NCBI GenBank assembly: GCA_900770215.1 | Contig: CAAGJW010000070.1 | Span: forward strand, 1-54,062 | Source: Bacteroidales bacterium | Lineage (GTDB): Bacteria > Bacteroidota > Bacteroidia > Bacteroidales > Muribaculaceae | Reading direction: 5' to 3' | Length of the DNA: 54,062 nucleotides | Shown: positions 10,481 through 18,320 of the stretch, piece after piece | Position numbering within the stretch: the first letter of the stretch is position 1 | How the letters are laid out: every line of letters starts with the position of its first letter | Position numbers and translations under genes: made by a program | The notes under the pieces: model-generated | The model's input: only the letters and a program-made list of their open reading frames with translations | Told to the model about the DNA's origin: nothing | The model's database searches: none

Positions 10481-11500
10481 CTAACGCATGCCCTCAGGGC
10501 GAGAGAAAGGCTGCATGCCGTGATGATCGATGCCGCCCTTGTTCACACCAGGCTTGGGAGCATACATGCGCTGCTGTGCCGAGGGCCTGGCCGCTGGGGG
10601 CGGCAACACTGCACGCAGCGGGGTCGACTGCCCGGGGCGGCGGGCATTCTTGTTGGGCGACACAAACTTCTGTGCGCCTATGTAGCCGAAGTCGGGAAGA
10701 TTCAAGTGGGTGCGCAACAGCTGGATACTGTCGACAAAGGCAATGCCCTGGGCACGCATGTCGTAGCGCAAATAGCCGTACACGCGGTCGACGACACGCC
10801 CCGTGTCGGTCTGCAAATCCAGGGTAAACCACCCCGTGGCTGTGGATGTGCGGTTCATAAACGAGGTAGACCCGTCGGTGTAGTCGACGGCAAGCAGCAC
10901 GTTGAAGTCGTTGCCAAAGGCCAGCAGCTTCATGTTGAGTTGATACCGGTCGCCGCTCTTGTACTCGGCATCGGGCTCCAAGTCAAACTTGATGTAGCCG
11001 CAGTTCATGCCCGGGAATATCATGTAGAGGGCTTCGCCCTTCCACAAGTTGGCCGTGTCGCCCTTGGCGCCATAGCGCTTGTGAGCCTCGGCCAGGCCAG
11101 AGCCGCTAGCCGTGCCAGGGCCATACTGCCCAGCCACGACCGAGCCACTGTAGCCAGCCTGCTTCTGCAACTTCTTCTGCTCGTTGCTGAGCCTGTCGAT
11201 AACCTTCTTGTACACCTTGTCGTAGACTTCGATGTTGTGGGCATACCACACAAGCGACGTGTCGTAGTCGGCCTGCGTGATGTGGTACTTGTTGTAGACG
11301 GCCTGCTTCATTGCCTGCCGCGATGAGTCGGAGTCAAATTCCTCGGGATGGTTGTCGATATAGGCCTGGGCCTTGTAGATGTCGATGAGCAGGTCTTCCA
11401 TCTTGCTCTCCTTGATGATGCCGCTGGGTGCCTTGTCGCAGGCTGTGAAGCCCGCCACAAGCGCAAGCGATAGCAACAATATGTAGCACAGCTGCTTCAC
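10481..11500 (-). CDS. DUF4296 domain-containing lipoprotein
   Basis: A lipoprotein of 339 residues with a signal sequence and lipobox ending at Cys21 (LVAGFTAC). Residues about 25-110 match the DUF4296 pattern known from Bacteroidales (MEDLLIDIYKAQAYID, then YHITQADYDTSLVWYAHNIEVYDKVYKKVIDRL). The rest is less conserved and ends in a Pro/Arg-rich tail. Its function is unknown. Its ATG overlaps the lspA stop by 4 bp (ATGA, 11497-11500), so the two are translationally coupled. This is fitting because LspA would process its signal peptide. Confidence 0.82.
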   Translation of the reverse strand: MKQLCYILLLSLALVAGFTACDKAPSGIIKESKMEDLLIDIYKAQAYIDNHPEEFDSDSSRQAMKQAVYNKYHITQADYDTSLVWYAHNIEVYDKVYKKVIDRLSNEQKKLQKQAGYSGSVVAGQYGPGTASGSGLAEAHKRYGAKGDTANLWKGEALYMIFPGMNCGYIKFDLEPDAEYKSGDRYQLNMKLLAFGNDFNVLLAVDYTDGSTSFMNRTSTATGWFTLDLQTDTGRVVDRVYGYLRYDMRAQGIAFVDSIQLLRTHLNLPDFGYIGAQKFVSPNKNARRPGQSTPLRAVLPPPAARPSAQQRMYAPKPGVNKGGIDHHGMQPFSRPEGMR

Positions 11501-12174
11501 TCGGTCGTGTCGTTTTCAGCCTGGTCGGCAGCGTCGTCACGTGCCTTGGAATGCTGCTTGTTGTCGCCAGCCAGATACTTGCTGTAGAACAAGATGAGCG
11601 TGATCACGCTCACACTCAGGCAAGCGTCGGCAAAGTTGAATATGGCATTGAAAAACTGGAAATGCCGGCCTCCTATGCCTGGCATCCACTGTGGCCAGTC
11701 CCACTCGGCAATGGGGAAATAAAACATGTCGACCACACGGCCGTTAAACAGGCTCGTGTAGCCGCCATCGGGCGGAAAAAGCTGTGCCACGGCGGGGGCG
11801 GCAGGGTCGTTGAAGATCACGCCGTAGGCGATACAGTCGATGATGTTGCCTATGGCCCCGGCCGCTATCAAGGCGATGCAGGCCACATAGCCCCGAGGCA
11901 AGTCGGCCCTGCGGCGTATGCGGCACAAGTAGTAGATGACCAGTGCGGCCACAATGATGCGGAACCACGTGAGGAAAAACTTGCTGCCAAATTCCATGCC
12001 CCACGCCATGCCGTTATTCTCAATAAAAAGCAGGCGGAACCACTCGGTAATCCTGTATTCCTCGCCATAGAAGAAGTGAGTCTTCACCCATATCTTTATG
12101 GCTTGGTCAACGATGATCACCGCCACAATGATGATTGCCGCGAGTGTGCCGTTGGAGATGCGATGCTTCATCAA
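11497..12174 (-). CDS. lspA: Lipoprotein signal peptidase (signal peptidase II)
   Basis: LspA is the inner-membrane aspartyl protease that cleaves prolipoprotein signal peptides. The 225-residue protein has the conserved blocks ENNGMAWG, AGAIGNIID, GRVVDM with catalytic Asp149, and FNFADA with catalytic Asp183. It is longer than the E. coli enzyme (about 165) because of an insertion of about 25 residues between GNIID and GRVVD and a hydrophilic C-terminal tail of about 25 residues. It lies 10 bp after the DksA-like gene and overlaps the DUF4296 lipoprotein gene. Confidence 0.94.
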   Translation of the reverse strand: MMKHRISNGTLAAIIIVAVIIVDQAIKIWVKTHFFYGEEYRITEWFRLLFIENNGMAWGMEFGSKFFLTWFRIIVAALVIYYLCRIRRRADLPRGYVACIALIAAGAIGNIIDCIAYGVIFNDPAAPAVAQLFPPDGGYTSLFNGRVVDMFYFPIAEWDWPQWMPGIGGRHFQFFNAIFNFADACLSVSVITLILFYSKYLAGDNKQHSKARDDAADQAENDTTE

Positions 12175-12184
12175 TCAGGGGGTA

Positions 12185-12574
12185 TTATCTTCTCCTCAGC
12201 TTCTGCTGCTGCTCAATTTCCTTGCCCTCGACCGAGAGTGTGGTGTGAGGCACAGCCATGAGGCGCTCTTTGGGGATGAGCTTGCCTGTGACACGGCATA
12301 TGCCGTAGGTCTTATTCTCGATACGCACAAGTGCGCCTTGCAGCTTCTTGATAAACTCCATTTGGCGCTGTGCGCGCTGGCTGGCCTCCTCCTTCTCAAG
12401 CGTCGAGGCACCTTCCTCAAGCACCTTGAAGGTGGGCTGGCTCTCGTCGGTCATGATGCGCGACTTGAGCTGCTCATAGTTCTGCTTGGCAGTCTCTATC
12501 TTTTCAAGAATCAATTTTTTGAATTCCTGAAGTTCTTCATCAGAATACCTGGTTTTTTCGGGAGTATCACTCAT
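12185..12574 (-). CDS. DksA/TraR-family protein with degenerate zinc finger
   Basis: A 129-residue, mostly coiled-coil protein with the C-terminal region of the DksA/TraR family (IENKTYGICRVTGKLIPKER). The usual zinc ligands are missing. Only Cys93 remains, the second CxxC position is Thr96, and the distal pair is absent (His110 is nearby). DksA homologues bind RNA polymerase with ppGpp, and it is uncertain whether this variant does. It sits between ileS and lspA, a common Bacteroidales order. Start ATG 12574 follows an AAAGGA-like sequence. Confidence 0.85.
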   Translation of the reverse strand: MSDTPEKTRYSDEELQEFKKLILEKIETAKQNYEQLKSRIMTDESQPTFKVLEEGASTLEKEEASQRAQRQMEFIKKLQGALVRIENKTYGICRVTGKLIPKERLMAVPHTTLSVEGKEIEQQQKLRRR

Positions 12575-12634
12575 AGTTTTCTGTCCTTTCTTGTTTCAAT
12601 AGTTGTTGAGTTGTGTGCTCAATTGATATGATTT

Positions 12635-12681
12635 GACTTGTGCAAGGGGCGCAAGGTTTAACAGCGCCCCTGCTGCAAGTC
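12635..12681. other. Hairpin between ileS and the DksA-like gene
   Basis: Two 18-nt arms (12635-12652 and 12664-12681) pair with a short internal mismatch around an 11-nt loop, with the core AGGGGCGC/GCGCCCCT. On the plus strand it is followed by TTTTTT, but no gene there would use it. On the minus strand, where ileS transcripts run, it is followed by AT-rich non-T sequence. It may be an RNA stability or processing element between the two genes. Confidence 0.45.
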
Positions 12682-12705
12682 GATTTTTTACCAAGGCAGT
12701 CACAT

Positions 12706-15700
12706 TCAAGCTTTCTCGACAGCTACATTGAGCCGGTAGTCGTCCATGTCGAGCTCGATGGCCTCGTCGGGGCTCACAGGCTCGACGGTGACGCTCACGG
12801 CCAGCACCTGCTTGGCGATATAGCCGGCAAACTGCTCGACGGCGGCCTTGCAATTGTCGTTGGGCTCGATTTTCACCACAATCTTGTCGGTGATGTCAAA
12901 GTTCTTGCTCTTGCGCACGTTCTGGATGCGGTTCACAAGCTCGCGGGCAATGCCCTCGTTCTTGAGCTCGGGAGTGAGCTGGATGTCGAGCGCCACAGTG
13001 AGGCTGCCCTCGTTGGCCACAAGCCAGCCGGGAATGTCCTCGCTGATGATTTCAACATCGGCCACGTCGACCACAGCCTGCTGGCCGTTGACCTCGAGCG
13101 TGATGCTGCCCTCTTGCTCAAACTTGTTGATGGCGTCCTGCGGGAGCGAAGTGAGCGCATGAGCCAGAGCCTTCATGATTTTTCCATATTTCGGGCCCAG
13201 AGCCTTGAAGTTGGGCTTGATGCGTTTCACAAGCACGCCTGCATCGTTGCCCACATAGCGTATTTCTTTCACGTTCACCTCATTGATAATCAAGTCGGCT
13301 ACAGCCTCGATGGTCTCCTTCTGCCTGTCGTTGAGCACCGGAATCATGATGGCCTGCAGGGGCTGACGCACCTTGAGTGCCTTCTTTCGGCGCAACGAGA
13401 GCACCATCGACGTGATTTCCTGGGCAATGTGCTGGCGCTCCTCAAGCACCTTGTCGATGAGCTCGGCACGCGCCTCGGGATACTTGGCCAAGTGCACCGA
13501 AGTGGCACTGCCAGTGAGGTCGCGATAGAGCTGGTCGCTGTAGAAAGGTGCAAACGGGGCCATGAGCAGCGACACGGTCTTCAGGCACTCGTAAAGGGTC
13601 TGGTAGGCTGCCAGCTTGTCGGTCGTCATGCCGCCGCCCCAGAAGCGCTTGCGGTTGAGTCGCACATACCAGTTGCTCAAGTTGTCGCCCACAAAGGCCG
13701 AAATGGCACGCGTGGCCTTGGTGGGCTCGTAGTCGTCGATGTCGGCAGTGACCTCGGCCACCAGCGAGTTGAGCAGCGAGATGATCCAGCGGTCTATCTC
13801 GGGGCGCTCCTCGATGGGCACCTGGGGTGCCGACGGGTCGAAGTTGTCGACGTTGGCATAGAGGGCAAAGAACGAGTAGGTGTTGTAGAGGGTGCCGAAG
13901 AACTTGCGCGACACTTCCTCGACGCCAGCCTCGTCATATTTTAAGTTGTCCCAAGGCGAGGAGTTGCTTATCATGTACCAGCGCACAGGGTCGGAGCCGT
14001 ATTTCTCGACTTGGTCGAAGGGGTCGACGGCGTTGCCCAGGCGCTTGCTCATCTTGTTGCCATTCTTGTCGAGCACCAGGCCGTTGCTTATCACGCTCTT
14101 GAAAGCCACGCTGTCGAAGACCATCGTGGCAATGGCATGCAGCGTGAAGAACCAGCCGCGAGTCTGGTCGACACCCTCGGCAATGAAGTCGGCCGGGTAG
14201 AACTCACCCTTGTCGATGAGCTCCTTGTTCTCAAACGGGTAGTGGAGCTGGGCATAGGGCATCGAGCCGCTGTCGAACCACACATCGATCAGGTCGAGCT
14301 CACGCTTCATGGGCTTGCCTGTGGGCGAAACGAGCACGATGTCGTCGACATAGGGGCGGTGCAAGTCGATCTTGTTGTAGTTGGCCTCGCTGTAGTCGCC
14401 CGGCACAAAGCCCTTGTCCTTGTAGGGATTGCTGTGCATGAAGCCAGCGGCCACCGATTTCTCGATCTCGTTCCACAGCTCCTGAACCGAGCCTATGCAC
14501 TTCTCCTCGCCGTCCTCGCTGCGCCATATGGGCAGCGGAGTGCCCCAGTAGCGCGAACGCGACAGGTTCCAGTCGTTCAAGTTCTCGAGCCACTGCCCGA
14601 AGCGGCCAGTGCCTATGTGGGCGGGTTTCCAGCGTATGGTCTTGTTGAGCGCAATCATGCGGTCGCGACAGGCCGTATCCTTGATAAACCAACTGTCGAG
14701 CGGGTAATAGAGTATGGGCTTGTCGGTGCGCCAGCAGTGCGGGTAGTTGTGCACGTGCTTCTCCATCTTGAAGGCGGTGCCCTCCTGCTTCATGCGTATG
14801 CACATGTACACGTTCAGGTCCTCGGCCTTGTTGGAGGCAGCCTCGTCCCACTTGCCATTGACAGTGAACTGCGGGTCGTAGGCATTCTTCACCCAGCGTC
14901 CTTCATACTCCTTGTAGAGATCGACATCGACAAAGTTTTTCACGAAGTCCTCGTCGAGGTCCTCGAGCTTGAAATACTTGCCGGTGAAATCGACCATGGG
15001 GCGGGTCTCGAGCTTCTTGTTGATCATGAAGAGCGAGGGAATGCCGGCAGCACGGGCCACATTGGCATCATCGGCACCAAAGGTGGGGGCAATGTGCACA
15101 ATGCCTGTACCGTCCTCGGTGGTCACATAGTCGCCAGGAATGACGCGGAAGCCGTTGTCGTTGGCCACAATCTTGTCATCGATCTTGTCTACGGGCTTCA
15201 CCCAGGGGAAAAGCTGCTGGTAGCGCATGCCCACCAGGTCGCTGCCCTTGTACTCGGCGATGACCTTGTAGGGTATCACTTTGTCGCCAGGATTGTAGTC
15301 GCTCAGTGGCTTGTCCTTACCCTCGGGCTTGAAATAGGCATCGACACGGGCCTTGGCCATAATATAGGTAGCCGGGCGGCCGTTGTAGGGGTTGAAGCTC
15401 TCAAGGGCCACATAGTCGATCTTGGGGCCCACACACAGGGCAGTGTTGCTGGGCAGTGTCCACGGCGTTGTGGTCCAGGCGATAATCTCGATGTCGTCCC
15501 AACCCTTGTCCACCTTGCTCAGCAGCTCTTGCACCACCTTGTTGTCGTCGCGCTTCACCGTGAACTGGGCGGTCACCGTCTGGTCCTTCACGTCGCGGTA
15601 GCAGCCTGGCATGTTCAGCTCGTGGCTGCTCAAGCCAGTGCCAGCGGCAGGAGAATAGGGCTGAATGGTGTAGCCCTTGTAGAGCAGGCCCTTGTTGTAG

Positions 15701-16197
15701 AGCTGCTTGAGGAGCCACCACAGGGTCTCGATGTAGCTGTTTTTGTAGGTGATATAAGGGTCCTTCATGTCGACCCAGTAGCCTATCTTGCGAGTGAGGT
15801 CTTCCCACTCCTTGGTGTATTTCATCACCTCCTTGCGGCAGGTAGCATTATACTCGTCGACGCTTATCTTCTTGCCTATGTCTTCCTTGGTGATGCCAAG
15901 CGACTTCTCCACGCCCAGCTCCACAGGCAGTCCGTGGGTGTCCCAGCCGGCCTTGCGCAGCACCTTGTAGCCCTTCATCGTCTTGTAGCGGCATATGATG
16001 TCCTTAATCGAGCGAGCCAGCACGTGATGAATGCCAGGCATTCCGTTAGCACTTGGTGGACCCTCGTAGAAAACGAAGGTGGGAGCGCCCTCGCGCTCCT
16101 TGATGCTCTTGTCGAACACGTTCTCGGCGTCCCAGCGCTTGAGCACTTCCTTGTTGACGTCGGAGAGATTGAATTTGTTATATTCCTTAAACTTCAT
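12706..16197 (-). CDS. ileS: Isoleucine--tRNA ligase
   Basis: Class I aminoacyl-tRNA synthetase of 1163 residues that charges tRNA-Ile and edits valine. The start MKFKEYNKFNLSDVNKEVLKRW, GPPSANGMPG and the motif RKAGWDTHGLPVE are typical. The HIGH motif appears as GIHH (55-58), and KMSKR is at 715-719. The long C-terminal region after the anticodon-binding domain resembles the eukaryotic-like, mupirocin-insensitive type rather than the E. coli type. It heads a minus-strand group with the DksA-like gene, lspA, the DUF4296 gene and the CPBP protease. Confidence 0.96.
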   Translation of the reverse strand: MKFKEYNKFNLSDVNKEVLKRWDAENVFDKSIKEREGAPTFVFYEGPPSANGMPGIHHVLARSIKDIICRYKTMKGYKVLRKAGWDTHGLPVELGVEKSLGITKEDIGKKISVDEYNATCRKEVMKYTKEWEDLTRKIGYWVDMKDPYITYKNSYIETLWWLLKQLYNKGLLYKGYTIQPYSPAAGTGLSSHELNMPGCYRDVKDQTVTAQFTVKRDDNKVVQELLSKVDKGWDDIEIIAWTTTPWTLPSNTALCVGPKIDYVALESFNPYNGRPATYIMAKARVDAYFKPEGKDKPLSDYNPGDKVIPYKVIAEYKGSDLVGMRYQQLFPWVKPVDKIDDKIVANDNGFRVIPGDYVTTEDGTGIVHIAPTFGADDANVARAAGIPSLFMINKKLETRPMVDFTGKYFKLEDLDEDFVKNFVDVDLYKEYEGRWVKNAYDPQFTVNGKWDEAASNKAEDLNVYMCIRMKQEGTAFKMEKHVHNYPHCWRTDKPILYYPLDSWFIKDTACRDRMIALNKTIRWKPAHIGTGRFGQWLENLNDWNLSRSRYWGTPLPIWRSEDGEEKCIGSVQELWNEIEKSVAAGFMHSNPYKDKGFVPGDYSEANYNKIDLHRPYVDDIVLVSPTGKPMKRELDLIDVWFDSGSMPYAQLHYPFENKELIDKGEFYPADFIAEGVDQTRGWFFTLHAIATMVFDSVAFKSVISNGLVLDKNGNKMSKRLGNAVDPFDQVEKYGSDPVRWYMISNSSPWDNLKYDEAGVEEVSRKFFGTLYNTYSFFALYANVDNFDPSAPQVPIEERPEIDRWIISLLNSLVAEVTADIDDYEPTKATRAISAFVGDNLSNWYVRLNRKRFWGGGMTTDKLAAYQTLYECLKTVSLLMAPFAPFYSDQLYRDLTGSATSVHLAKYPEARAELIDKVLEERQHIAQEITSMVLSLRRKKALKVRQPLQAIMIPVLNDRQKETIEAVADLIINEVNVKEIRYVGNDAGVLVKRIKPNFKALGPKYGKIMKALAHALTSLPQDAINKFEQEGSITLEVNGQQAVVDVADVEIISEDIPGWLVANEGSLTVALDIQLTPELKNEGIARELVNRIQNVRKSKNFDITDKIVVKIEPNDNCKAAVEQFAGYIAKQVLAVSVTVEPVSPDEAIELDMDDYRLNVAVEKA

Positions 16198-16289
16198 AAA
16201 CCTAAAAATTTGAGCGCCATGCAGGCCCGTGAGCCACCACAGGCGCGGCCTTAAGGCCCGTGACTTGCATCACTCTGATTTTTAATGTG

Positions 16290-16323
16290 CAAAGATAGTA
16301 AAAATCCCACAAGTTTAAGTCAA
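16290..16323 (-). promoter_or_regulatory. Promoter of ileS
   Basis: On the minus strand TATCTTTG (16297-16290) matches the -7 consensus and TTGA (16323-16320) can serve as -33 with a 22-bp spacer. This gives a leader of about 85-90 nt. Upstream, at 16349-16368, is a 7-bp inverted repeat (TCACAAG/CTTGTGA), possibly a weak terminator for the preceding DUF3857 operon. Confidence 0.6.
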
Positions 16324-16460
16324 CGAAAGCTATAAAAAGCTCATCTCCTCACAAGATACCGCTTGTGAAGACAGGCTGCAAGGGCAAGCCGCAACAGCAC
16401 GCCCGACCATGCCCACCCAAAAAAGCTCGAGGGCACAATATGAGAAATCAACTTTCTGTA

Positions 16461-18320
16461 TCAGCGGGCTGCAGGCACGAGCACAAGCTTTTGGCCATAT
16501 TGCCGGGCCACCTGCTTGCCAAAGTCGACCAGCTGGCCGAAGGTGCTGGCTGGATAGGTGCCGCTGTGCATGGTGAGCGACATGACCACTTTCACCTCGT
16601 TGCCGCGGGCCTCGACCTGGGTGCTGAAGGTGCCAAATGCCGACACAATATCACCGCCCGCGGGCAGCGACTCGATTTTGTAACCATCGGGAATGGTGAT
16701 AACCACCTCTTCTACATCGCGATAACCTGTGCCTATGTAGACCTGCCCCTGGCGATTAGGTTTTTGGGCCAGGGCACGATAGCCATTGTGCATGGGATTG
16801 AGCGGCACAAAGATGCGCGAGCCCGAAACATTGCCGTAGCTGCTGGTCGAGAGCTGCGCATCGACCTCACACCCAGGCACACCATAGGGAGCTCTCGACT
16901 CGGTCACCGTCATAGCCAGCACATTGGCTTGCGGCATCTTCATGCTCTTGAGCAGCCAGTCGCGCCGCTCCTTCTCAGTAGCACGCGTGAGCCACATCTT
17001 ATCTTCATACTGTGCATAGCGCGACTGCTGTCGCAGCTCGACGCGGGCGCTGGCATCGGCCTGCAACACTACTTTTACCCGGCTCAGCTGCAGATGCAAC
17101 GAGTCGGGATAGGACGGCAGTGTCACCAGTTGCCCGCCATCGGGGCCGCACAACAAGGCATCATGGCCCGCAATGTCGCTGTGCACATAGCCCAGCGGCA
17201 GGGCGGCATTGGTGCACTCCACCCACAACGAGTCGGTGCGCTCGGGGATGCACAGCATCACGTGGTTGCACATGTTCACACTGGGAAAGTCGCGATATAA
17301 ACGTTTAGGCAGCCCAGAGTGTATGATGGTATAAAACGAGTTGACGCCCACTTCCCTGAGCATGGCCCGCACATAATTGGTCAATCCCTTGCAATCGCCA
17401 AAACCCGTGCGGCACACCTCGCTGGCAGGAAACGGCTGCAATCCTCCTATGCCAAGCTGAATGCTCACGTAGCGGGTAGTGTGCTCGAGGAACTTGTAGA
17501 TCACGGCAATCTTGCTGCGAGCACTGGTGCAGGTGTCGGTCATGGTGTGCAAACGAGCTTTGAAGTCGGGAGTGAGCTCGTCGCGGCCATCGAGCAGGCC
17601 GTATTGCCAAGCGCCCAGGCTCTTCCACGTCGACAGGTCACCCTTGGTGCCGCAATACTCAAACTGGCAAGGCTCAAACCGCACGCTCGGGAAGCGTTCG
17701 GCCGCTGGCACTCCCAAATCCTCACGGTCGACAGCGGCAAGATCGCTCACCTCCACACTGAGCGTGGTCCCGTCGGTCGTGACCGCAACAGGCATGTTCA
17801 CGGCCTTGTATCGCACCCTCATGTCGCTGGGCATCGTAATCTTGTAGCTGGCGTGTTTCACCGCCATGCGGTACCTGTCTTGCGGCGCAAAGACGGGATA
17901 GGACAGCATGCCCTTGCTCCACTGCTCGGTCCACTCATAGGTGACAGTGACGGGATAGGACGGCGGCACATATTGGTAATACATGACATAGCTGTCGCTG
18001 GCCAGTTCGGCAGAGTACTCGGTGCGGCTCAAGTCGCCTTTCTTGATTTTTCTGAGCTCACGGCCGCTGGCATCGGCCACAGTTCCAGAAAAGGCGACCA
18101 GCTTGCGGTTGTCGTCACAACCCACGTCGAAGTTGGCCATGTCCTTGCCGTTCTCGTTCAGGATGACAACGACCCTTTTCTCGCTGACGACTGCGCTGGC
18201 CATACTCTTCACCGCAACCTGGGTTGTCGACTCAAGGAGCATCACATCGGCGTTGTCCTGAGCCACAGCCGTCACTTGAGCCGCGATGACGATGAGTGCT
18301 AAAACAAAGTAATTTCTCAT
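16461..18320 (-). CDS. DUF3857 / transglutaminase-like exported protein (catalytic triad largely present)
   Basis: An exported protein of 619 residues with a signal peptide at about 1-20. Residues about 50-200 fit DUF3857. A transglutaminase-like core follows, with Cys310 in GFGDCKG and His353 in NHVML. The third catalytic position appears to be Glu368 rather than Asp (WVECTN). Proteins of this type are common in Bacteroidetes, but their substrates are unknown. Its ATG overlaps the stop of the upstream paralogue by 4 bp (18317-18320), so the two are made together and may form a pair. Confidence 0.85.
   Translation of the reverse strand: MRNYFVLALIVIAAQVTAVAQDNADVMLLESTTQVAVKSMASAVVSEKRVVVILNENGKDMANFDVGCDDNRKLVAFSGTVADASGRELRKIKKGDLSRTEYSAELASDSYVMYYQYVPPSYPVTVTYEWTEQWSKGMLSYPVFAPQDRYRMAVKHASYKITMPSDMRVRYKAVNMPVAVTTDGTTLSVEVSDLAAVDREDLGVPAAERFPSVRFEPCQFEYCGTKGDLSTWKSLGAWQYGLLDGRDELTPDFKARLHTMTDTCTSARSKIAVIYKFLEHTTRYVSIQLGIGGLQPFPASEVCRTGFGDCKGLTNYVRAMLREVGVNSFYTIIHSGLPKRLYRDFPSVNMCNHVMLCIPERTDSLWVECTNAALPLGYVHSDIAGHDALLCGPDGGQLVTLPSYPDSLHLQLSRVKVVLQADASARVELRQQSRYAQYEDKMWLTRATEKERRDWLLKSMKMPQANVLAMTVTESRAPYGVPGCEVDAQLSTSSYGNVSGSRIFVPLNPMHNGYRALAQKPNRQGQVYIGTGYRDVEEVVITIPDGYKIESLPAGGDIVSAFGTFSTQVEARGNEVKVVMSLTMHSGTYPASTFGQLVDFGKQVARQYGQKLVLVPAAR

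Noticed and set aside
14011..16254. 747-codon plus-strand ORF opposite ileS
   Set aside because: Same reason: antisense to a diagnostic tRNA synthetase, no motifs.
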